From positions 3,099,401 to 3,163,400 of the forward strand of contig NC_060965.1 of NCBI RefSeq assembly GCF_910589235.1: a DNA stretch of 64,000 nt. Direction: 5' to 3'. Positions 28,049-38,251 of the stretch are shown here, in pieces. Source of the stretch: Vespa crabro. Lineage: Eukaryota > Arthropoda > Insecta > Hymenoptera > Vespidae. Position 1 is the first letter of the stretch. Each line of letters starts with the position of its first letter. The notes under the pieces were generated by a model. It was given only the letters and a program-made list of their open reading frames with translations, was not told the DNA's origin and did not search any database. Made by a program: the position numbers and the translations under genes.

Positions 28049-28918
28049 ATGAGGAGGAAAAAAGTGTACAGGTAAGTGAGAGAGAAAGAGAAAGAGGAGG
28101 CACCTCGGCCCTATTAAAAAGCCCGTTTCCGCCTCCGTTTCTGAAAGCCTCTTACGGTACTCGAGGCAACTGCGAAAGCACTTGAAAGCTCCTGAAAAGC
28201 TCGACGACACTTCCCTGTTTGAGTGCCACGTCTCGCCAGGAGGTCGCTCTGCGACTTCGCACCCTGTCACCAAGATACGCGAGAGTCACCCTGTGTGTTG
28301 CAATATCGACTCTATCCTATGTATTAAACATCGAGTGCCCGCTACCCGCACTCTACTCCTATCCCTACCATCCATACCCACTCACATCCTCTCATCTTCT
28401 CTTTCTCTTCCTTTATTCTTTCTTTTCTTTTACTATACTCGATGTCAGTTTTAGATCGACCCTTAAAGTTCTTAACCAATGGATTTCAAGGAAACTTCAA
28501 GGAATCACTGGTGATCATTTGATAATCTGAAGGAATATCTAAAGAGAGAAAGTTAAGAGAAACAGTTAAAATTACACAATAACGTAACACGATAATACTT
28601 TGACATAAATTCAATCGATATATGCGTATCGATTTTTCTTTCCTAAGGTACGTTTATAAAAAAAAAAAAAAAAAAAAAAACAAAAAAAAACAAAAAAAAT
28701 ACAATGTAAACTGCACTCTAAAAAAAGAAACGGAAATGATCAAAGGATTCAGCAAGTCGTGTACTTACCATAGAGGTTCCTAAGAAGGCGTTAAAATTAG
28801 TGGAGAACGACACTCCTACTCGATAAATCTCGGCTAGACTATTCTTTTCCTTGCGAAAATTCACGAGGGAGTAAGTTAGTGTTCTATCGGAAAAATAGAG
28901 AAAGAGGAAGAAGAGGCG

Positions 28919-28955
28919 AAAGAGAGAGAAATAGAGAGAGAGAGAGAGAGAGAGA
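28919..28955. repeat. (GA)n array with G run
   Basis: GA units ending in seven consecutive G. Confidence 0.95.
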
Positions 28956-31900
28956 GGGGGGGTGGAAGGGAGGAAGGGAGGAAGACCATGAGTAGGTAGC
29001 GACGAAACGAAGTAGGAGGAAAAGAATGGAAAAAAGAGGAAGAAGGAGAGCTAGAAGGGAAAAGTAGTCGGGCGCCTGTAATCCGCGTGTTGAAGCGTAC
29101 TCGGCCGGAGGTAACAGGAACATACATAATGCAGTGTTTCTACTGTAGACGACCAATCGTCGGCTTTCTTAAGAGAAAATGGACCAATAGCTTTGCACAC
29201 CTAAAGCTTTATTCTCTTGAGCTTTATTAGAATATATTACAATATGGAGTTAAAAAAGTTAGAATGATATTGATTCATACCAACGTGGGACATTAATGAA
29301 GGCTGAGGGTGAATTGTTCATTCTGCAACAGTATTTGTAAAATAGAAATTTCAAATTCATTGAACATTCCAGAGACATAATTTTATTAAGCAGCTTCAAA
29401 GAAATATTCCCAATTGTAATAATGAGTGTTGGCATGTTAAACTAGAGCAACACGTAGGTCACCGTATAAGCGATTTTGGCCAACGACTCGGCCACTTTCC
29501 CTTCTACCTTCATTCCCCGTACACTTCCTCTTACTCTCACACACTTGCCGAGCTAAATGAAACAATTCCTGAAATTCTTCCTAACTTCCCTACCGGTGGA
29601 GGCTGAGTGTCGGTTAATTTCTGGACACGACGAAGGTGGTAGTGTCGAAAGGGTTGGAAAGTAGTAGTAGAATGGTGGAGCAGCCTCGCTTAATCTGGCG
29701 CAGTTTAGACAATTTAGCGCGGTTTCCCGGTTAGCGTCAAACATAACCTCGCCACTTGGCCGGGTGTAAAGAATGGCGCTTGTAATGTCGGTCCACGATG
29801 CGGAGTTACCCAGAAACTGTATGAGGAAGAAGTGAAAACGCTAGAGAATTGGAGAAAGAGAAAGAGAGAGGTAGAAAGGAAAGAGAGAAAGACGGAAGGT
29901 ATGTGCTTACGAGTTACCGAAGCAAGAGGGTAAGAGGGGTAGCTCGACACCTAGGATAACCCAGCTCTTTAATTTAAAGCCACCGGACAGTAATTAAAAT
30001 AACCATCCCCGGCATATACTCTGTAAAGGGGTGCCCAACTGGTTCAAGACGTTTGCACACGATTTCTAGCAGGTGACTCATTTTTTCTACGTACCCATGA
30101 ATCTGAAACAGAAATTGAAAATTTATATGAAATATTTTTTTACCGCAACATCTAAAATTATAATAATTAAAAGTTAAAGAGATAAAATTCAATGAGATTT
30201 CCTTTGGCAAATTTCGAAATTCTAATATGCCCTTATGTAATCAATGAGCGCCTTCATTTTATCAGTATAAAATGAAGAATATATGGTTTTTCTTTTTTTT
30301 TTTTTTAAATTCTAATGCTTCCTTTATTACTAACTTAAATCGTATAATATAAACGTTGAACATCCTAAATTATTCAAAATCAAAAATTTATTTTTACAAT
30401 TATGATACTGCGATATATCACAGACAATATTGTTTTTCTTAAAAAACTTGAAATTATGTCATCATTGATATTAATTAGGATCGAATTGTCATAGTTAGAC
30501 GATCATTGAACACTTACGCCTTATCCATAAAAATTGGAAAATGTAATTTATCCAAATTGTATTCGTTTTATACCGAATTTGGATCTTTATTGTACTGAAA
30601 GACTTCGCGAGTTGAGTTTAGTTGAATTGAACACGTTCAATATTGATTTCCTTGCTGGCGACTAGTTCGATCGAATTTTGCACTTGATCGTATTAACAAA
30701 AGCAAAGAAGTTTGGTTATCGAAAGGTAGAGATCAAAATTCCGAGGAAAAACCAGGCGGAATGGGGTTAGCAATAACGCAGGCACTTAGCGTTTCGATAG
30801 CGTGCACGGTTTCCGATAGAGCAGGTGTTACGATAAATTTAAACGATATTTTATTCAGGCGGGTCCGATCGCTAGTTTTCAATTTGCCGGCTCGTATATA
30901 TTTCGCGAAGGTCGCTTGTGGAATGGAAGATGGAGGGGTTAGCAGCACCACCGGCTTGACCACTGGAGATGCAATTTCTCGGGGTGGTCCGTCTGGACCC
31001 TTCGCATTCGCTCGAGACTTCGCTCCCTCCGCAACTTGATGAAAAAATAATAATCCCCATGGAACGGTCAGTTATAGGGAATGAAATCATCCGAGCACAT
31101 CGTGTCGACCTTCGAGTCCACGCATCAAAAGTGAACTTCGTTTTATTTACCGTTCTTGCCATCTCGTGAATAGTTTTTCCTGGTGGTTAGGTTTCTGTAG
31201 TATCGAATAAATATAGAAATGTTATCAAGTATCAAAAGTAAATGAATTCAATTATGTAATTAAGTACAATTCATATAGATATATAATATATATTATTTTT
31301 GCATATCCTAATTTTTTAAGAAAAGATTCATGACCATTTAACGCACCTTTTTAAAGGGCCAACGAAAGAAGAACGATGTAGTAAACGGTAAAAATCTGAT
31401 AAAACCATTAACCATTGGAAAACCCGGTTCTCGTCATGAAGAATATCAAACAAAGCTCGTATTCCAAGCACGTAATTCACGTTGAAGAGTCAACCGTGCA
31501 ATTAGATCGCATAGTTTAGGTATTTAAAGACTCGGTAATCAGTTAAAAAAGAGTGTGGGGTGGTGGTATAAAAGTGGATGGAGGTTTAGCTTAAACGAAA
31601 GAAGATAGCGTAGGTCAGATAGAAGTTGTAGATGTTTGGCTTCTACTGAAATTAAAAATATCGATTCCCATTCGCACGCCGGGCTTCATAGAAGCTCAAT
31701 TCATTTCTCTCCTGGAAGACAATACCTATTCTTCCCGCGGACAGTAAGAGGTACAAATTGCAGTTGCATCCCCCGTTCACCCTCAGTACCCTCGACCCTC
31801 GCTCTGTGCAGGAATCCCAAATACAAAGGCTCTTTTTCATTTGGTTTTTCCTCCTCTTCGCCAACGATCCTTCTACCTCCTTCTCCCCGTTCTCAACCCT

Positions 31901-32874
31901 TCCGCATAGTACTCCTTCTATTCCCCCTGTTTGTGCTTTCGTTCGTTACCGCCTAGCACTCCCGAGTAGGTGACTCTCGCTGGCTGACCAATTCGAACAC
32001 ATGGAAACTTAATGCGATACATAATTGACTAATCCGATGGATTACACACGAAACAGAGGAGTTGTCTTGAACAAGAAGGGAGTTCCCGGGAAACTTTCGT
32101 CCTAATCGATCGAAATGACACCCTGGGCCAATCGCGCGGAACCAGGAGAATCGCCGGCTTGCTTTAGTCGACTCGGCCCGGCCGAATGAGATCGAGTAAT
32201 TGAATCCAATGCCGAGCTGTCCGGTAAATCGATCATTATTTTCTTTATGGTATTCTAAAATAAATGTATATTTATTTATACTGTTCGTGTATTTTCTTTT
32301 GTTTTCTCTTTTATTCTGCTTTAACATTAATTGATTTTAATTAATAGAAATTTTAAAATAGTAAATGAAGGATTTTATTCGATATCTCTTTGTTTCGTAT
32401 ACAAAAATTATTTCATCGCTTTCTATTATTTCATAATTTTCTTGATTTATCATTAAATAGATGAACTTTACGTTCAAAAATTTCTTCTTCGAAATAATTT
32501 TCTATGAGAAACGATGCAGGCTGCAGCGTCACCTGCACGAAGGGTTTGCAGTTTCGAAGGGCGGTTTCAACGATGCGGAGCGACTGCTACTACCCCCGTT
32601 CGACTACGAGCCTTGATTAGGCTTCCGGTTAATTAATAACCTCTCTTGCACACATAGCCACCGGGCCACGTATGAATATGCATGCGGCCTGTTGTGCGTT
32701 TCGTCGTGTGTGTGTGCCAAGTGTATTCATGTAGGGTGAACGAGCGAGTGAGTGAGTGGGAAGGAGGGTGAAAGGATGAGAGAAATAGAGAGAGGAAGAG
32801 AATGACTGTGGGGTCGTCGAGAGAGAAGAGGACGGAAGGACGATTGAGGTAGATAGATAGATGGGAATAAAGAG

Positions 32875-32913
32875 AGAAGGAGAGAGAGAGAGAGAGAGAC
32901 AGAGAGAGTGAGA

Positions 32914-32970
<57 letters not shown>
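32875..32970. repeat. (GA)n array bordering the venom cluster
   Basis: Almost 100 bases of GA units with CA and TG breaks. It is the last GA/CT array before the 12-kb array-free interval that holds the venom genes. Confidence 0.95.
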
Positions 32971-32975
<5 letters not shown>

Positions 32976-33710
32976 CAAGTGGGGAAGGGAAGTAGAAGAG
33001 AGGATGGGTGGTTGAGGCTACTTATTTGCATTCGGAAAACAAAGGGTGTGGGCTGTGCGTATGCTTGTTTCTCGTTCTGCGTAACGAAGGACGAAGGAAG
33101 ACCAATCAAAAGCTTCTTTTCCGTGTTATTCATCCCTTCAAAACGTGATGTCCTTAGATCGAGGAACGATGATAATTATAAGAATTGTATAAAATAATAA
33201 AAGATCATTCGAATAGTTGATTTCAGATAGATATCATTGCTACGATAAAGCAATGTGTATACGGTTATTTAACAATGATTTGATCTGATTGTAGCTTAAT
33301 TAAATGTACTTCCAAATCCTGCGATGTTTCATTGGATCAAATGGCGGCTAATTGGTCATCTCCAAATGTGCAGATTAGTCCTTCATTATACTATCATCGA
33401 TGCTCATGTTTCGTGTTCATGATTATCTGAATAACTGCGAATTCCGTGAAACCGATTACTTGATAATAATTTTCACTCAAATTTTCAAAACAATTTTATG
33501 TAGTCGAGTGAAAAAAGTTTATAATTTTTATATGCTATTATGTTGTCACAGATATAAATAAAATGCGGAAGCAATAAACTATTGAAAAAGTATAACCTCG
33601 GTGTGTTCTACTTTTAACTTACGTAATATCTATATACCTAATTTTATTACGAAATTATCACATGTTTCGTAAGCTATATTTATCTGTAATAACAAAAGTA
33701 ATATCTCACG
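32971..33710. other. Left border of the venom cluster
   Basis: AT-rich sequence between the last long GA array and the VP1 promoter, with no gene seen. AAATGCGGAAGC...CAATAAACT around 33560 contains a possible polyadenylation motif without an upstream reading frame. Confidence 0.5.
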
Positions 33711-33785
33711 TTTTTCGTTAAGATATTAGTAATGTAAGAGTCGTGATGTATTTGATCATAAAATAGATACTGACGAGTATATAAG
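33711..33785 (+). promoter_or_regulatory. VP1 promoter module with TATA box
   Basis: Contains GTTAAGATATTAGTAATGT, a central TCGTGA and ATAGATACTGACG, ending in TATATAAG at 33778-33785. The same order of blocks precedes the other VP loci. Transcription start is expected about 25-30 bases downstream of the TATA box. The transcribed leader GGAATAGCAAGAAA is shared with VP8 only. Confidence 0.75.
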
Positions 33786-33867
33786 GCTCTGCAAATGCAA
33801 GGAATAGCAAGAAAATATTTTGCTTAACGTCAAATATACAAAAACGTTAATACAAAAAAAAATCATC

Positions 33868-34169
33868 ATGAAGAACACGATCTTAATTTTATTCACCGCT
33901 TTCATCGCACTTTTGGGATTCTTCGGAATGAGTGCCGAAGCTTTAGCTGACCCAATAGCTGACCCATTAGCTGGTCCAAATGCTGAAGCTGATCCAGAAG
34001 CACTGAACGTAAGTATTGATTAACAATTACATTAACTCGACTATCTCTTTGTTACACGTCGGTATGTTTACTTACAAGAACATTTTGTAATTGATATGTT
34101 TGATAAAATGTTTTTTATTTATTTCAGCTGAAGGCTCTTCTAGCAGTGGCTAAGAAAATATTAGGTTAA
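33868..34169 (+). CDS. VP1: mastoparan-type venom peptide precursor, two exons
   Basis: Encodes the precursor of a mastoparan, a short amidated cationic amphipathic helix of wasp venom that acts on membranes and mast cells. Exon 1 (33868-34008, 47 codons) gives a 23-residue signal peptide ending M-S-A, then 11 dipeptides (residues 24-45) that all end in Ala or Pro, then the first two mature residues. A phase-0 GT-AG intron (34009-34127) follows. Exon 2 (34128-34169) encodes the remaining 12 mature residues, a Gly amide donor and TAA; its end has the family's K-K-I-L-G pattern. The start at 33868 is preferred over an in-frame ATG at 33820 because only it leaves a clean signal peptide and it follows an ATCATC context shared with VP3 and VP4. 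A TATA box lies at 33778 and AATAAA at 34188. The spliced product agrees with Vespa crabro mastoparan-C by recall, not by search. Confidence 0.93.
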
Positions 34170-34193
34170 CATGTCGTTTATTCCGAAAATAAA

Positions 34194-34946
34194 TTATATG
34201 TTCTTGATGAAATGTAAAAGTTATATTGAGTTATGATATTATAAATTGTTGTGCACATTAAATCTAGTGAATTCATTTTAATTTTACCTATTCCTTCCTT
34301 ACCACAATATATAAATTAGTATAATTCTATTGCATATTATAAAATCGTATGTCTGCTATTTTCGAATGAGCTTATTCCAATTTCACATAAGTATGTATAT
34401 GTTATATCATATTACATCTATTTCTATAATACATACTTAAAATATAGGAAGGCATCTTAACGAAATTTTCGAAATAGATTATTTAAAATAATTATATCCT
34501 TTGTGCTTAACAAATTCAATGTACTATATGGAAAAACAAGGTATATCTACTATAATAATTTATGATATAAATTACTGTGAATATTAAATCAAATACAGAC
34601 TTTTTATTTCCTTCCTACTCGCTGTTTTCTAATTAAATAAACAAAATGATACAATTCAATATTTAAATTATGCGATTATCAATAGAGAATCTATTTTCTA
34701 ATATTTCACAAATCCAGTTAACTTCTATTACATTTACTTTTTTAACATAATTTTATTATGAAGGTAAGAATCTTAAAAATTCTTTCAAACATGTTATTAA
34801 GAATAAATATACACTTTATATTAAAAGTTTTGCTTCATCTAAGAGTTTTATATGCATTGTTATGGCTTTTTATTAGATATTCTAAGAACTATAATTAAAT
34901 GACTAATCATTAAGTAATTTGAATAAAAAAGCAAAACCATATAAAT
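34194..34946. other. VP1-VP2 intergenic DNA
   Basis: Very AT-rich, with no coding potential seen. It holds the VP1 3' flank, whose block around 34252-34275 (gcacattaaatct) recurs behind VP8 near 42973. A run at 34600-34760 loosely resembles the 3' flanks of VP3 and VP6 (TTTCCTTC...ATTTCACA). These shared flanks suggest whole-gene duplication including downstream DNA. Confidence 0.5.
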
Positions 34947-35010
34947 TTTTATAAGATAGATATTATAATGACATATTTATTCACAATGTTGATATTTACG
35001 TGTATATAAG
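34947..35010 (+). promoter_or_regulatory. VP2 promoter module
   Basis: ATAAGATAGATATTATAATGAC followed by GTTGATATTTACGTG and TATATAAG (35003-35010). It is intact compared with VP5, so the decayed VP2 locus may still be transcribed. Confidence 0.65.
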
Positions 35011-35079
35011 GCTACGAGAATGTAGATATGCTGCAAGAAACTATTTCGCTTGGAGTTAAATACAAAGCAAAATTACATT

Positions 35080-35246
35080 ATGAGAATGAAATTCTTGATT
35101 CTACTTTTAACTGTGGTTGGAACTTTGACATTCTTTAAAGTAAATTGCACACCAATCGCTGTTTGCTTGCCATACTGGTGACATTGGATAGTTCACATTT
35201 CTGTATGTATTTGACAATTAAATAATTATTTCAAGAATGTGATATA

Positions 35247-35292
<46 letters not shown>

Positions 35293-35348
35293 ATATGAAA
35301 TTTAAAATAAATATTATTACAATTTTCAGCAACAATAATATCTTTTAA
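35080..35348 (+). pseudogene. VP2: decayed copy of the VP5 two-cysteine peptide gene
   Basis: The first 27 codons are near-identical to VP5: start at 35080, signal peptide ending V-N-C at residue 23, then two dipeptides (T-P, I-A). After that the two diverge by small insertions and deletions. The reading frame meets TGA at 35179-35181 after 33 codons, while the stretch aligning with VP5's W-D-N-I-D-L-C codons (about 35184-35208) lies beyond the stop in another frame. An exon-2-like stretch after TTTTCAG (from 35330) aligns with the end of VP5 exon 2, but the cysteine codon TGT reads TCT and the 5' part is missing. A (TA) array at 35250-35291 fills the intron. A GT at 35178 could in principle splice to 35330, giving a different short tail. 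Promoter, TATA box and signal peptide are intact, so a small secreted product is possible. Most likely a pseudogene. Confidence 0.65.
35250..35291. repeat. (TA)n microsatellite in the VP2 intron
   Basis: About 20 uninterrupted AT units, absent from the matching VP5 intron. Confidence 0.95.
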
Positions 35349-35504
35349 ATAAAATCTTTTGATAAAACAACTTTTATTTTAACCTACGATATATAGAAGA
35401 GACATATTCAGATTGAAGTTTACAAATGGTAGAGTATTCCTTTTCAAAAGGGCAAGAAAATAAATTTAATATACTATATGCACATTAACTTTGGTAATTG
35501 AAGA

Positions 35505-35572
35505 CCCTTGAATAGCTTAATGGAAAGCGAAAGATCGAGATTTAAGTCCTGGTCGAAACTAATACCTGACTG
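35505..35572 (+). repeat. tRNA-like motif, copy A
   Basis: TAGCTTAATGG at 35513 resembles a tRNA A box, and GATTTAAGTCC at 35539 a diverged B box, followed by TGGTCGAAAC. The boxes are only about 25 bases apart, too close for a normal tRNA, and no acceptor stem can be drawn. Best read as a tRNA-derived fragment. It has a counterpart at 39236. Confidence 0.45.
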
Positions 35573-35769
35573 TCGAATTTTTTTTACAAATCCTACATAC
35601 GTACACACTATATTATTATAAATAAATATTATTCTATATTTAAATTTTAATTTACTTAACATGACATAATAAGTTATTTTTTAGGTATTTAGATTATATT
35701 TTTATTAAAGTACGCGTAAAAAAAAATTATTTTGAATTTCCAATAAAAAACGAATAGCGCATGACATTT

Positions 35770-35833
35770 GATAAGATATATGTTATTATCGTGCCGTTTG
35801 AATTCACGAAATAGATATTTGCGCGTATATAAG
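35770..35833 (+). promoter_or_regulatory. VP3 promoter module
   Basis: GATAAGATATATG, TTATTATCGTG, GTTTGAATTCACG, ATAGATATTTGCG, then TATATAAG at 35826-35833. VP6 keeps the upstream half almost unchanged but has lost the TATA half. Confidence 0.7.
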
Positions 35834-35900
35834 ACCGTGGAAATGTAGTAGCCACAAGAAATTATTTTATTTGATACCAAATATACAGAAAAACTTCATC

Positions 35901-36189
35901 ATGCGAAATATATTCGTGATTCTACTTCTTGCTGTAGTCGGAATTTTGACGTACTACGAAGTAGATGGCTTTTATAAAGGGCCGGTACCTTTTTTTTGTA
36001 AGGGATCCAAGGTTGTTAAATATTTTATTTAATTATTTATATACATTTTATTTACTTTGTTGTATGTATCATAAGCATTACAGTAAATTGTATTATAATT
36101 ATTTTTTGTAAGGTCAAGTTTTCAGTAAAAGATATGATTCATATTTTTTATTTTAGAAATTTCCGAAACCATTACTTTGTCGTTTTTAA
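35901..36189 (+). CDS. VP3: unrecognised two-cysteine secreted peptide precursor
   Basis: I do not recognise the product. Exon 1 (35901-36011, 37 codons) encodes a 23-residue signal peptide ending V-D-G and the first 14 residues of the presumed mature peptide. Exon 2 (36157-36189) encodes 10 more and TAA. The predicted mature peptide has 24 residues, is Lys/Pro/Phe-rich and net basic, and has cysteines at mature positions 10 and 22 that could form one disulfide loop. Unlike VP1, VP4 and VP7 it has no X-Ala/X-Pro propeptide. The donor used here, AAG|GTTGTTAAAT, is unusual but matches the VP5 donor AAG|GTTATTAAAT; both splice to a Lys codon. A stronger-looking GTAAGG just upstream (35998) would give an immediate stop and is less likely. 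AATAAA at 36208. Promoter and neighbours mark it as a venom-cluster gene; function unknown. Confidence 0.65.
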
Positions 36190-36213
36190 CTTATCATGGA
36201 TTTCGAAAATAAA

Positions 36214-36824
36214 TAAAATGACTGTTATGAACTACGTAAAGAATATATTATTTAAATCTTATTAATTGTTTCAAAAAGAAATGAAATTTTTTTTTTGTAA
36301 AATATAAGGTAAACATTATGAAAATATAAAAACCTATGAGCACTTAATATTGTAAATTCATTTCTTTCTTCCATATTCATCGTTTACTATATTAATTCAC
36401 GAAATGATACAATTATATTAAATATTTCACGTATACGCTTGTTACTTTTGAGATCAGAATTCTTAAATTCGACTCGTGTAATAATCTTGCAATATAATTT
36501 TAACCGGAACGTATTTTTTTAATGTAAATGAATTTCTTTTAATATTTCATTACGATTTAGATTTAAGTATTTTAAAGTTTGCTCTTTATATTATATAATA
36601 TCTTTATTGCATTAACCAATTGACCAATGAAACTCTACTTTTTGATTATTATATTTAGTAATTTCCAATTATTCAATTTTATTTTAACTAATTGATTGGA
36701 TGATTTCAGATAATTGAATAATTTCTCTGCTTCAGCATTACGTGCTTTCTGAGACTACGTTCTTAGAATGCATTTCGTTCATATTATGCATTTTAAATAA
36801 AAAAAGCCACGTAATATGGTTTTC
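36214..36824. other. VP3-VP4 intergenic DNA
   Basis: AT-rich and without coding signal. The block 36350-36660 is a close copy of 40180-40500 (VP6 3' flank) and carries the TTTCTTYC...ATCGTTTACT...TTAATTCACGAAATGATA string also found behind VP4 and VP7. Confidence 0.6.
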
Positions 36825-36893
36825 GATAAGATATTAGTAATGTTACTTTCGTGACATGTAAAGTTACGATGTAGATATTTGCGTGTATATAAG
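36825..36893 (+). promoter_or_regulatory. VP4 promoter module
   Basis: GATAAGATATTAGTAATGT, TTTCGTGACATGT, GTAGATATTTGCGTG and TATATAAG (36886-36893), nearly the same as VP7. This is the fullest version of the cluster promoter. Confidence 0.75.
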
Positions 36894-36959
36894 ACCATGC
36901 AAAAGCAACTGATACAGAAAACTAATTTAATTGATGTGAAATACGTAACAAATTTCATC

Positions 36960-37271
36960 ATGAAAAGTACGTGCTTGATTTTACTTTTTGCTATAGTAGC
37001 AATTTTGACATTCTTCGAAGTTAATGGTGAACCATTAGCTGAGCCATTTGCTATGCCAATAACTAATCCAAAGGCTACCCCATTGGCTAAGCTCCCGGTA
37101 AGAAATTTTTTTTTGTTCATGTATACATACGATTTACTTTTTTCTTATGCGATTATATATGATGCAAAAAATTGTATTATAATTATTTTTAGTTACGTTA
37201 GGCTTTAATGAAAAATTTGTTGTTTTTTTTTTTTCTTTTAGCCTGGATTCACACCATTTAGAATTATTTAA
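36960..37271 (+). CDS. VP4: kinin-type precursor with Leu at the first kinin position
   Basis: Paralogue of VP7 and member of the wasp kinin (vespakinin-type) family, whose mature peptides contain a bradykinin core and cause pain and vasodilation. Exon 1 (36960-37097, 46 codons) encodes a 23-residue signal ending V-N-G and ten dipeptides (residues 24-43), nine ending in Ala or Pro and one reading I-T. It ends with the first three mature residues K-L-P. Intron 37098-37241 is phase 0. Exon 2 (37242-37271) encodes P-G-F-T-P-F-R plus two Ile and TAA. Against VP7, the kinin Arg1 is Leu and Ser6 is Thr. Thr6 is common in wasp kinins; Leu1 is not what I expect, and Arg1 normally matters for B2-receptor agonism, so receptor preference may be changed. 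The start at 36960 is chosen over 36879 because the longer form lacks a clean signal and would begin upstream of the TATA box. AATAAA at 37301. Confidence 0.85.
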
Positions 37272-37306
37272 ATAACACTTTGTATCCTAAAATATTATAC
37301 AATAAA

Positions 37307-38080
37307 ATTATAAAATTTTATGAGAATTTAATCTTGTAAATTTATTTCTTTCCTCTTTATTTACTGTTACTTGACTTAATTCATGATATAATGTAATTCC
37401 ATTAATTATTGAACTCATACAAATGTATTTGTTGAATCAACCTATTTAAAATTTCACCTGTTCAATAATTTTACCTATGCAGTTATTCTTTCAAAACTAT
37501 TTTTTTATTTGAAATGCATTTTAGCAAATCGAAAATATTTTTTGTCGAGTATTGATTCGTCACAATTTGGATTAAAATTTTTTCAAGTATGCCTTTCATG
37601 TTATGCAATATTTTAAGACTGTTATTATCTGTTGAACAATAAAATTCCATTTATTAATTACATGGCAATATTTGGTAACGTATTGTTGAATTTTTTAATA
37701 ATCAATTGCATTTGTATTGCGTGTGTGATTGCGACAATTAAAATACATATCTATTCATACTATCTGTATGACATTGGTATACTGATTTATGAATTCATCA
37801 AAATTATAATACATGTTATTATTTTTTCTGTTAAAAAATGTGTATCTCCGTAGTACACATAAACATACTTAATGTACTATTAGACAAGAATATTTTTACG
37901 TATTTATATTTTGAATTGTTACTTAACTAATAAGCTAATAAATTAATTTTTCGTCTTTTGGATTATATGTTTTTTTCAACTATGATTGTAGGTTTATACA
38001 TAAAAATATATCTTTCACGAAAGAAACTGTTTATGTTTGTACGTAAGATTATACTTTTTACGAAAGAAACTTTATTCATT
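37307..38080. other. Kinin 3' flank and unit A-B junction
   Basis: AT-rich. The block 37640-37790 (AATATTTGGTAACGTATTGTTGAA and following) is copied at 41630-41760, and a more diverged version lies at 39005-39110. The short ORF at 37632-37853 is hydrophobic only because of AT composition and is not accepted as a gene. The junction between tandem units lies near 37.86-38.08 kb. Confidence 0.55.
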
Positions 38081-38111
38081 CTCAATAAAAAAGCAATACT
38101 GCATAAATTTT

Positions 38112-38184
38112 GATAAGATAGATATTAGTCATGTTATTATCGTGACACGTTTACTCATCAAGTTGATATATGCGTGTATATAAG
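38112..38184 (+). promoter_or_regulatory. VP5 promoter module
   Basis: GATAAGATAGATATTAGTC, TTATTATCGTGACACG, GTTGATATATGCGTG, then TATATAAG at 38177-38184. The leader GAAAATGTAGATGCTGCAAG is shared with VP2. Confidence 0.72.
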
Positions 38185-38251
38185 ACAGTGAAAATGTAGA
38201 TGCTGCAAGAAACTATCTCGCTTGGAGTCGAATACAAAATAAAATTACATT

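Larger units (their letters stand above)
22397..32874. other. Gene-poor left flank, part 4
   Basis: Arrays at 22.5, 23.6, 27.0 and 28.9 kb, a GAA array at 28.0 kb, and A- or T-rich runs at 24180-24230, 26310-26342 and 28658-28698. Overlapping frames at 30.73-31.17 kb on both strands were examined and not accepted. A TATAAAAG at 31568 could mark a promoter, but no gene follows. Confidence 0.5.
34920..37860 (+). repeat. Tandem unit A (VP2-VP3-VP4)
   Basis: Direct-repeat partner of unit B at 38080-41820. Corresponding blocks read by eye: VP2 leader and signal (35000-35150) with VP5 (38175-38325); the tRNA-like motif at 35505 with 39236; VP3 promoter to 3' flank (35740-36660) with VP6 (39460-40500); VP4 promoter and exons (36800-37271) with VP7 (40790-41242); and the post-kinin block 37640-37790 with 41610-41760. 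Gene order and strand are the same in both. Spacing differs because unit B has about 600 extra bases between its first two genes. Confidence 0.85.

Noticed and set aside
30024..30045. AAAGGGGTGCCCAACTGGTTC, similar to hAT transposon ends
   Set aside because: No inverted partner end or 8-base target duplication could be found nearby.
29974..30102. Possible minus-strand exon after a CAG acceptor-like site, about 42 codons
   Set aside because: No recognisable protein, no partner exons and no donor-bounded structure; length is within chance for this composition.
30733..31169. Overlapping open frames on both strands; the plus-strand stretch beginning M-G-L-A-I-T-Q-A-L looked briefly like the end of an ABCC-type transporter membrane domain
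   Set aside because: Resemblance lasts only about ten residues, the following residues do not match the family, and no flanking exons or Walker motifs are present.
35998..36003. Strong-looking donor GTAAGG in VP3
   Set aside because: Splicing there to 36157 would create an immediate stop; the downstream GTTGTT matches the position and sequence of the VP5 donor.
37632..37853. Hydrophobic ORF in the unit A junction, partly repeated in unit B
   Set aside because: The copy at 41610-41760 does not keep the frame open, so conservation is of DNA, not protein.
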